DNA of 64,000 nt, from NCBI GenBank assembly GCA_031216915.1, contig CM062290.1, positions 381,654,718-381,718,717 on the forward strand. Reading direction: 5' to 3'. Below, piece after piece: positions 55,131 to 64,000 of the stretch (its first letter is position 1; each line of letters begins with the position of its first letter). Made by a program: the position numbers and the translations under genes. Origin of the DNA: Pictodentalium vernedei (taxonomy: Eukaryota; Mollusca; Scaphopoda; Dentaliida; Dentaliidae). A model generated the notes under the pieces. That model was not told the DNA's origin. It worked only from the letters and a program-made list of their open reading frames with translations, and did not search any database.

Positions 55131-56260
55131 TTATTAGCCCTTGGGTCTTTATATTATCCTGTGTCTGCTATAGCTAGGTCAAGCAGTATTGTGGGGATGG
55201 GGGTAATGCATGGTCCCCCAGTGTGATATTGGTTCATAGTCCTTGATGGTTTAGATTGGCAGTATAGGATGAATGGTCTGTTGGCCTGTTACCCCCTTAA
55301 TGTAATGCATGGTAGTCTAGTGTGGTAGCATACGATGTAAGCTTTTAACCCCACAGGTACTATTAATCCACCTAATGCTTCTCGTTACCCTATGACTGGT
55401 ATATGTAGTATGCAATGCTAGGCATAGGGGTATTGTGGGTAGAGGTAATGCCTGGTAGTTTGGAACAGTAGTATAGTATGGGCAGTATATACCCCTATAG
55501 GCCCCCTTGGTACTATTAACCAACCGATTGCTTTGTTTTATTATATGGCTGGTATATGTAGTACGTCATGGTACAGTTAAAACTAGAAGTCCTGTCGCGA
55601 ATAGTGCGCTTATCTTGGCTTAATTGCGCGTTGGAATTGCGCGCAATTGCCATATCGAATGGCATCCAAATCACGGCAGGTACTCCTGGTTACTCATGGC
55701 AAACACATGCAATGTTTCTGCCAATAGACCTCCGGGTTACCCGGAGGTCCATTGGCTGAAACATTGCTTGTGCACAGGCAATATGTACAGAATTTGATAG
55801 CTTTACTATGGCCATAACGCGTACATTAACGCGCAGATCAGCGTGCTATTTGTGCGCATTTCATGACAGGACTTCTAGTTTTAACTGTAGGTCTAGTGAT
55901 ATTGTGGGGGTGGGGGTAATGTTTGGTAGTTTAGAACGGTAGTATAGCATAGGCTATACATATCCCTGTAGGTCTCTTGTTGGTCCTTGGTAGTACTGAT
56001 CCACCAGGTTCTTCATATTATCAAGCGGTATTCTGGGGTGGGATCAACGCCTGGTAATACAAAACGCCAGCAGAGTATGGATGGTAGATTCCCCTGTTGG
56101 TCCCACCTTAACCGTTGATAGTATTAACCTACCAAACGCTTTGTATCAGCCTGTTACTGGTAATGTGGTACGTAATACCAGTAGTTCCTACCCTATTCCA
56201 AGTACTCTTATTGTTTCATTTATCTAGATCATCCAATCACTTCACTGTCCTGACGCTAAC
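55131..56260 (+). repeat. Segmental repeat paralogous to 38,600-39,300
   Basis: Same block order as the 38-39-kb copy, with the MITE at 55,574-55,887 inserted, and continuing through ACCTACCAAACGCTTTGTAT and CCTATTCCAAGTACTC. No gene. Confidence 0.8.
55574..55887 (+). mobile_element. Tc1/mariner-type MITE in a site whose empty paralogue is in the window
   Basis: CAGTTAAAACTAGAAGTCCT to AGGACTTCTAGTTTTAACTG, TA at 55,572 and 55,888. The segmental copy at 38,881-38,900 reads straight through with a single TA. The inner CCTCCGGGTTACCCGGAGG hairpin is perfect. Confidence 0.93.
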
Positions 56261-56369
56261 TAACCAATCAGATTGCTTCATCCTCTGTAATCTCTATGCA
56301 GGGTTATCTCCCCTTATTACAATGAAGTCCTATCCGAGTCTCATCACCTCTGTATCCAATGGCCACGTC

Positions 56370-57330
56370 CCATGGAATCCATTTTTGTGAAACGTCTCAG
56401 GTTATGGAATCCATTTTAGTCGCATGATGCCATGAGGGCTATGAGAAAGCCCTCAATGAGGCCTCATTTACTATCCCTCATAGCCTCATTTTCTTTTGAG
56501 GGCATGAGGGCCATGAGAAAAACCCAGTCATATCCCCAGGCACCCCAATTTCGTCACCTCTCTTTTGAAAACATATGGCCTGCGGCACCCCTTTTTTGTC
56601 GTATAAGGCCATGAGGGCTATGTGAAAAGCCCTCAATGAGGCCTCATTTACTATCCCTCATAGCTTCATTTTCATTTTCTTTTGAGGGCATGAGGGCCAT
56701 GAGAAAAACCCTCACTGAGGTATAATTTACTATCCCTCTTAGCCTCATCTCGGTATTTAACACCCATATCCCCAGGCACCCCAATTTCGGTACCCCTTTT
56801 TGGAAGACATAATGCCTTCGGCACCCCTTTTTGTCGTATGAGGCCATGAGGGCTATGTGAAAAGCCCTCAATGAGTCCTCTACTGTACCTCATAGCTTCA
56901 TTTTCTTTTGAGGGCATGAGGGCGATGAAAAAATCCCTCAGTGAAGTATAATTTACTATCCCTCTTAGCCTCATCTCGGTATTTAACAGCCATATCCCCA
57001 GGCACCCCAATTTCAGCACCTCTTTTTGGAAAACATATGGCCTTCGGCACACCTTTTTGTCGTATGAGGCCATGAGGGCTAAAAGCCCTCAATGAGGCCT
57101 CATTTTCTTTTGAGGGCATGAGGGCCATGAGAAAATCCCTCAATGAGGTATAATTTACTATCCCTCTTAACCTCACCTCTGTATTTAACAGCCATATCCC
57201 CAGGCACCCCAATTTTGACACCCCTTTTTGGAAAACATTTAGCCTTCGGCACCCCTTTTTGTCGTATGAGGCCATGAGGGCTATGTGAAAGCACTCAATG
57301 AGGCCTCATTTACTATCCGTCATGCCCTCA
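56370..57330 (+). repeat. Tandem repeat R2, about five units
   Basis: GGCCATGAGGGCTATG-type starts at about 56,417, 56,608, 56,845, 57,068 and 57,270, with units of roughly 190-240 bp. They contain AAAGCCCTCAATGAGG, TTTGAGGGCATGAGGGC, ATCTCGGTATTTAACA and CCCCAGGCACCCCAATTT. The long minus-strand open frames here (for example 56,672-57,073) are repeats of one another and reflect the array, not a gene. Confidence 0.85.
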
Positions 57331-57439
57331 AAAGAAATGAGAGGTCATTGCACCGGCAATGGCTCCGGTTCTTATGGGAATTTAACACTAGCTGCACCGG
57401 CAAACTCCGTGTAATCAGGGTCGTTCGGGTACATGCTAT

Positions 57440-57797
57440 ACTATTCCCATTGGATAGCGTGTCGGCCTTCTGATCGAGAGGTTATTTGTTCGAATCTCGC
57501 TAGAGTCACCCGCGTTGTGTCCTTGAGCAAGATACTTAACTTCACTTACTCGAGCGGGATCACGCTGGGACATTCTGCTAAGGTGCATAGTACGTCGATG
57601 GTACACACGCCTTCAACCACTGCTAACCCTGTTTCTGCCGGGTTAGTGAGTTGGAGAGTCCAACAGTTACTCACCGCTGATCGGTGTTTCTCTCCGTGGA
57701 CTCCGGCTTCCTCCACCAGTAAAACTGTCTGACACGAGCTGGCCCTGACTGTCTAAAGTGTCGTTAAACTCCAAAAAATAAATAAAAAATAAATAAC
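57440..57797 (+). mobile_element. SINE with diverged tRNA-type head
   Basis: Head TAGCGTGTCGGCCTTCTGAT with B box TGTTCGAATCTC (57,487). Body GCGTTGTGTCCTTGAGCAAG, core GTACGTCGATGGTACACACG, GGCTTCCTCCACCAGTAAAA, then CGTTAAACTCC and an AATA-rich tail. No clear target duplication. Confidence 0.85.
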
Positions 57798-58007
57798 AGT
57801 TTTTTTAAGATATGAAGTAACAGTATGAAAAATCTATAGAGAAATCATTTAACATAACAATAAAACTATGAATGTCATTGGAATGAGATTACTGAACTTG
57901 TTCCAATGAGACTCAGACTTATATTGCTATTTTGACAAATTGTAACGTTAGTTTTTACAGTATTAGTATTATTGTGGTTATTTATTTGACTTTTCTGGCC
58001 TCTATGT

Positions 58008-58446
58008 TACACGCTAAACACTAAAGTGTTAAAAACTACACTTGAAGTGCTGTATTTAACACTTACTAAGTGCTGAACTAGCACTTTGTTCAAGTGTAGA
58101 TATCCCAGAACTTGACAGGTGTTGACAATAATATCACTTGACAAGTGTAATGTCGCGACACTTGAAAGGAGGCAACGCAGATGACGCGGATCAGGCTCGA
58201 ACTCTCGAGCCTGATCCGCGTCATCTGCGTTGTGTCCTTTTAATTATGTACCCACCAAGCGCAAATCAAATAATGGACGATTCTGGAAGAACCACCAATG
58301 CTACTAGACAAATGGGAAGTGCCATCCATTCAAGTTTCAGATGTCTGACGATTGTGATGTCTAAGTGCTTAAAGCATTGCACTTTGAGTATTAAAATCAA
58401 ACCCTAAGAGTTAGAATGGGTTTAACACTTTAGTTTTTAGTGTGTA
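58008..58446. mobile_element. DNA-transposon MITE with inner perfect hairpin
   Basis: Termini TACACGCTAAACACTAAAGT and ACTTTAGTTTTTAGTGTGTA. The interior has repeated CACTTGA/TTCAAGTGT words and a perfect hairpin ACGCAGATGACGCGGATCAG ... GATCCGCGTCATCTGCGT at about 58,173-58,235. Superfamily not assigned. No ORF. Confidence 0.7.
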
Positions 58447-58969
58447 GATACACGTTTACGGATGAAGATCTAGTAGACCGATGTCGAGTTTGAAAACGTA
58501 TAGTGGTACTTGTTGGTTAGCGCCGGAGTGGGGTGGGTGGATGACAGGAACACCATTTGTACTCCGGTACTCTTTAACCCCTCATACATAATGGTTTTCA
58601 GTTTTAAAAAAATCCTATATTAGAGTAAGTCTCACTTTCCTTCAAATCATTGAAACCCTTTCATAGAGCAGGCTAATCATATTTGTGTGGTTTTGTATAA
58701 GAAGATCAAATCTATTCCAGGTAGTGCTAGATTTACTATTATTATTATTATTAACATTTGGTTACCCGCTGGGTACTATACCCGGCGATACTCTATTTTA
58801 GGGAAGGGGGCATCTTCGGGGTTTACTCTACGGCAGGAACTCTCGTCTCGAAAGTGTGTGTGTGGGGGGGAGGGGAGGGGGTTATTGTGGTACATTTTCA
58901 AGACATCCGGCGACCAGTAATACATATATATGACTACATTCTGCAGCGTGGCCCTTTGTAGAAACGGGA

Positions 58970-59130
58970 CCTCGGAGTTACTGGCCTTCTGAGTTATAGG
59001 CTTACGGAGTAAAAAGCCTTCAGAGTTCGGGGCCTTCGGAGTAATGAGCCTTCGGAGTTATAACCATCGGAAAAACGGACCTTCGGCGTAATGGGCCGTC
59101 GAAAAAACTGACTTTCTCAGAAATGGGTCC
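58970..59130 (+). repeat. Short degenerate tandem repeat
   Basis: GCCTTCGGAGTAATG-type 15-base words repeat about nine times with changes. Confidence 0.65.
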
Positions 59131-59429
59131 TCGGAAAATAGGTACGTCACCGTATGTATAATGTCGTTGCGGAGTTGTTTCTGAGGGGTGTGGTGTAACG
59201 TAGTAACAAGAATGGTGTTAAATTGGGATAAAAGTGGAAAATTGCTCAATTCGCCGATTTCCTGAATAGGAAAAGCGGCAAAATGGCTTGAAATTCAGGG
59301 AGACCAACCTACTAGGTAAAAAGATACCCCTTTAAAGAATAAGTGGTAAAGAAACAAAAATAAAATGCTGGGGCCAAGGTAAATAATATGTGATGTTGAC
59401 TTATTGTCCTTTTAGCAGGTTCTCATGCA

Positions 59430-59690
59430 GGTTCTCATCTGACGTCATCAGTCACGCGACCGGAAGGAGCGGGGTGAGGTTGCCATGGTAGCGGCCATTT
59501 TGTGACGCCATGGTGACATCTGGTCCTACTGCGCAGGCGCAGCGCGTGTTTCTCAGGTGACACATTCTTCTTAGCCATTTTGTTTATGGGCACCGCCATC
59601 TTGGTTGTTAGGGCAGCATGTGGTTGCCATGGAGACCTATGGCCTCGTTGTTGGAGGGGACCATGTTCTGAGGGTATGTTCGATTCCGTG
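59430..59690 (-). repeat. Dispersed CCAT/CpG-rich repeat (R1, inverted)
   Basis: It has GCGGCCATTTTGTGACG, GCGCAGGCGCAGCGCG, GCCATTTTG and CCGCCATCTTGG, and ends GGTATGTTCGATTC. It lies just before the satellite array, whose monomers carry the same family in the other orientation. Confidence 0.68.
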
Positions 59691-60064
59691 AGAGGTATGC
59701 CCTGGAAATTCTAGGATACCTCGAGTAGAGCCGAAAACCCTGATTTGAAGGCTTTTCGAGGGCTTCAAGCCCATTTCCTTTTACCGTACAGCAGGGCGTG
59801 GTTACAGTGGTGCGGATTACCTTCTTGTTGGGCAGGGACGTGTTTTGAGGGTGTGTTCGATTCAGCAGGAGTACATCGAATCACCACGAATGACCCAACA
59901 ACTACCCAAGCCTATCACGACGGACCTTTTATTGGTCCGATTCCTTTCTCGAAACTTATCCAAACGGACCATGGTTAGCTTCGTCCACAGGAGTACAAGA
60001 AGCCTATAGGGAGAGGTCTCAATGAGACCCTAGCTCATAGCTCTCACGGCATCAACTGCCTTCT

Positions 60065-63000
60065 TAGCTCCCACCTCATGGCCTTCCCTGATTCATAGCC
60101 CTCACTTCTTGGCCTCATATTGCCTTCATAACCCTCTAGTGAACATCGCCCGTATGAGGATAGGAGGTCTATGGGGGTGAGGCATCACAGAAGAAGGGAA
60201 GACCTGCCCTGGGACCCTACTCCCACATCTCGACCACGAGCGACACAGTTCCCGGCGACCCAAACCCAGCGGAGGAACTTCGACCAGAGACCTCCCGACG
60301 TGGGCCACCATCCCATCCTTGTGTGGCCCGGTGACCCACCCCAGTGATCCTATCCCTAGCTTCCCTGTCATTCACAGGGACCAGTCTTCGGAACCATTTC
60401 AAATGACCCTGCACCAGATATACCAGCTTATAGCGGCACAGTCGTCCCTCTCCTTCCAGAAGCCCCATCCTGCTCCACCCAGTGACCCGGGACTCACCTC
60501 ACACCTCTCTCATCCTCATCCTCATACGGGAAGATGGTCACTTGTGATTACTATAGGCGATCACAAATAATTACCATAGGTTATCACTAATTAGGATAAG
60601 AGGGGTGTAAGGGGAGGCCTCACTGACACAAACAATCAGAACACGCCCCTGTCCAACAAGAAGGTCATTGGTCTCCATCGCAATCACGTACTATCCTTAA
60701 CCACGATGGTGGTGCCCATAGTCAAAACGGCTGGCGGAAGAGTACGTGACCTTAGAAACACGCGCTGCACATGCGCAATGGGATAACGTGTCACCATGGG
60801 AATGATGCCACAAGATACGCGTGCTACCATGGCAACCTCACACCACGCTTCCGGTCACGTGACTGATAATGTCAGATGAGAACCTGCATGATAACCTTCT
60901 TAAAGGGCAAGAAGTCGACATCACATACTACTAAGGTCCAAGGCTCAAGGAGTTGGAATCACCTATAATTGTCATCGATAGGCTCGTGTCATTTCAGATA
61001 TACATGTGCACATGAGTACGATGCACAACATATCATCAGAACAATGATGTCGCAAGGTGGCAGGTTACTATATCACCCAATAATAAGCAGGGGTGTGACA
61101 TTACTACTGAACATGCGCGACAATGGTTCGGGAGAAGAGAGTCTTCTAAGTGTAAAGCACTTGTTCTCTGATCCCTTTGCATTTTACTAGTTTGCAAATA
61201 AAATATGTTTAGTCTAATGGTTTGGTTTGATAATTATTATTGGATCGCTGTGTTTTAGGACATTTTAATAGCTGAGGTTATATTGTGTCGAAAATAGTCT
61301 TAGCTCCCACCTCATGGCCTTCCCTGATTCATAGCCCTCACTTCTTGGCCTCATATTGCCTTCATAACCCTCTAGTGAACATCGCCCGTATGAGGATAGG
61401 AGGTCTATGGGGTGAGGCCTCATGGAAGAAGGGAAGACTTGCCCTGGGACCCTACTCCCACATCTCGACCACGAGCGACACAGTTCCCGGCGACCCAAAC
61501 CCAGCGGAGGAACTTCGACCAGAAGACCTCCCGACGTGGCCCACCATCCCATCCTTGTGTGGCCCGGTGACCCACCCCAGTGATCCTATCCCTAGCTTCC
61601 CTGTCATTCACGGGGACCAGTCTTCGGAACCATTTCAAATGACCCTGCACCAGATATACCAGCTTACAGCGGCACAGTCGTCCCTCTCCTTCCAGAAGAC
61701 CCATCCTCCTCCACCCAGTGACCCGGGACTCACCTCACACCCCTCTCATCCTCATCCTCATACGGTAAGATGATCACTTGTGATTACTATAGGCGATCAC
61801 AAATAATTACCATAGGTTATCACTAATGATCGAACGGAGATTAGAATAAGAGGGGTGTAAGGGGAGGCCTCACTGACGCAAACAATCAGAGCACGCCCCT
61901 GTCCAACACGAAGGTCATTGGTCTCCATCGCAATCACGTACTACCCTCAACCACGATGGTGGTGCCCATAGTCAAAACGGCTGGCGGAAGAATACGTGAC
62001 CTTAGAAACACGCGCTGCACATGCGCAATGGGATAACGTGTCACCATGGGAATGATGCCACAAGATACGCGTGCTACCATGGCAACCTCACACCACGCTT
62101 TCGGTCACGTGACTGATAATGTCAGATGAGAACCTGCATGATAACCTTCTAAAAGGGCAAGAAGTCAACATCACATACTACTAAGGCCCAAGGCTCAAGG
62201 AGTTGGAATCACCTATAATTGACACCGATAGGCACGTGTCATTTCAGATATACATGTGCACATGAGCATGATACACACCATATCATCAGAACAATGATGT
62301 CGCAAGGTGGCAGGTTACTATATCACCCAATAATAAGCAGGGGTGTGACATTACTACTGAACATGCGCGACAATGGTTCGGGAGAAGAGAGTCTTCTAAG
62401 TGGAAAGCACTTGTTCTCTGATCCCTTTGCATTTTACTAGTTTGCAAATAAAATATGTTTAGTCTAATGGTTTGGCTTGATAATTATTATTGGATTGTTG
62501 TGTTTTAGGACATTTTAATAGCTGAGGTTATATTGTGTCGAAAATAGTCTTAGCTCCCACCTCATGGCCTTCCCTGATTCATAGCCCTCACTTCTTAGCC
62601 TCATATTGCCTTCATAACCCTCTAGTGAACATCGCCCGTATGAGGATAGGAGGTCTATGGGGTGAGGCCTCATAGAAGAAGGGAAGACCTGCCCTGGGAC
62701 CCTACTCCCACATCTCGACCACGAGCGACACAGTTCCCGGCGACCCAAACCCAGCGGAGGAACTTCGACCAGAGACCTCCCGACGTGGGCCACCATCCCA
62801 TCCTTGTGTGGCCCGGTGACCCACCCCGGTGATCCTATCCCTAGCTTCCCTGTCATTCACAGGGACCAGTCTTCGGAACCATTTCAATGACCCTGCACCA
62901 GATATACCAGCTTATAGCGGCACAGTCGTCCCTCTCCTTCCAGAAGCCCCATCCTCCTCCACCCAGTGACCCGGGACTCACCTCACACCTCTCTCATCCT

Positions 63001-64000
63001 CATCCTCATCCGGGAAGATGGTCACTTGTGATTACTATAGGCGATCACAAATAATTACCATAGGTTATCACTAATGATCGAACGGAGATTAGGATAAGAG
63101 GGGTGTAAGGGGAGGCCTCACTGACACAAACAATCAGAACACGCCCCTGTCCAACAAGAAGGTCATTGGTCTCCATCGCAATCACGTACTATCCTTAACC
63201 ACGATGGTGGTGCCCATAGTCAAAACGGCTGGCGGAAGAGTACGTGACCTTAGAAACACGCGCTGCACATGCGCAATGGGATAACGTGTCACCATGGGAA
63301 TGATGCCACAAGATACGCGTGCTACCATGGCAACCTCACACCACGCTTCCGGTCACGTGCCTGATAATGTCAGATGAGAACCTGCATGATAACCTTCTTA
63401 AAGGGCAAGAAGTCGACATCACATACTACTAAGGTCCAAGGCTCAAGCAGTTGGAATCACCTATAATTGACATCGATAGGCTCGTGTCATTTCAGATATA
63501 CATGTGCACATGAGTACGATACACAACATATCAGCAGAACAATGATGTCGCAAGGTGGCATGTTACTATATCACCCAATAATAAGCAGGGGTGTGACATT
63601 ACTACTGAACATGCGCGACAATGGTTCGGGAGAAGAGAGTCTTCTAAGTGGAAAGCACTTGTTCTCTGATCCCTTTGCATTTTACTAGTTTGCAAATAAA
63701 ATATGTTTAGTCTAATGGTTTGGTTTGATAATTATTATTGGATTGTTGTGTTTTAGGACATTTTAATAGCTGAGGTTATATTGTGTCGAAAATAGTCTTA
63801 GCTCCCACCTCATGGCCTTCCCTGATTCATAGCCCTCACTTCTTGGCCTCATATTGCCTTCATAACCCTCTAGTGAACATCGCCCGTATGAGGATAGGAG
63901 GTCTATGGGGTGAGGCCTCATAGAAGAAGGGAAGACTTGCCCCGGGACCCTACTCCCACATCTCGACCACGAGCGACACAGTTCCCGGCGACCCAAACCC
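60065..64000 (+). repeat. Satellite-like array, 1.25-kb monomers
   Basis: Monomer starts (TAGCTCCCACCTCATGGCC) are at 60,065, 61,301, 62,551 and 63,799, so periods are 1,236, 1,250 and 1,248. The array runs off the window. Copies differ at only scattered positions. Each monomer has a GC-rich part with open frames on both strands, an R1-type segment (about 60,630-60,895 and equivalents), then a 73-codon frame with only a TTG start (60,969; 62,219; 63,467) followed by TTTGCAAATAAAATATG. The frames vary mostly at amino-acid-changing sites and one longer frame (61,285-61,773) is broken in the neighbours, so I treat the array as non-coding. Confidence 0.92.

Noticed and set aside
56644..57294. Several long minus-strand frames of 64-133 codons
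   Set aside because: They are translations of the R2 tandem repeat and repeat one another.
61285..61773. 162-codon frame in the satellite
   Set aside because: The equivalent frame is broken by small indels in the neighbouring monomers and has no recognised domain.
60969..63688. 73-codon frame repeated in three satellite monomers as a possible gene
   Set aside because: It has no ATG start directly after the upstream stop, and most differences between copies change the amino acid.

Overview
The window looks like animal nuclear DNA that is gene-poor and crowded with mobile elements. The signs are non-LTR retrotransposons of the apurinic-endonuclease type, SINEs with RNA-polymerase-III heads and clean target-site duplications, Tc1/mariner, MULE and Polinton/adintovirus-type remnants, foldback MITEs and satellite-like arrays. 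A spiralian such as a mollusc would fit, but the sequence does not fix the species. I see one convincing intact protein-coding gene and no tRNA or rRNA genes.

Layout. 1-2,310: the 3' end of a LINE whose tail interrupts a PC4-like reading frame. 2,711-3,110: two foldback MITEs with TTAA ends. 4,413-16,975: a tandem duplication of about 5 kb, each copy carrying the 3' part of a MULE transposase; copy one holds an extra 2.2-kb segment. 18,284-25,861: the most notable locus, two truncated Polinton/adintovirus-like elements joined head to head. The right unit keeps, in order, the integrase core with chromodomain, a penton-like minor capsid protein, a small basic protein, the major capsid protein, an adenain-type protease, an AT-hook protein and a BIR-RING IAP-like gene. 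The left unit, inverted, keeps only an integrase scrap, the protease, the AT-hook gene and the IAP. All copies carry stops or frameshifts; DNA polymerase and packaging ATPase are absent.

26,211-32,600: SINEs (one with a 5S-rRNA head), a 56-bp minisatellite, palindromes and a Tc1 DD34E transposase. 32,716-35,010: a 764-codon uninterrupted gene for a type II membrane protein with three GT32-like glycosyltransferase domains, only the last with a DXD motif. 35,170-43,200: MITEs, an array of 164-bp units, long palindromes and a decayed inverted LINE (endonuclease plus reverse transcriptase). 44,600-51,235: a decayed repeat field full of TA-flanked Tc1-type MITEs and a complete SINE. 51,860-57,330: a 1.2-kb tandem duplication and segmental copies of the 38-39-kb region. 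57,440-59,700: a SINE, a MITE with long internal hairpin and a CCAT-rich dispersed repeat. 60,065 to the end: a tandem array of monomers of about 1.25 kb that contains a copy of that dispersed repeat.

Functionally, the glycosyltransferase is the only likely host gene. The capsid, protease and integrase genes once formed a compact same-strand virion module, seen in stop/start overlaps between neighbours. They are now fossils.
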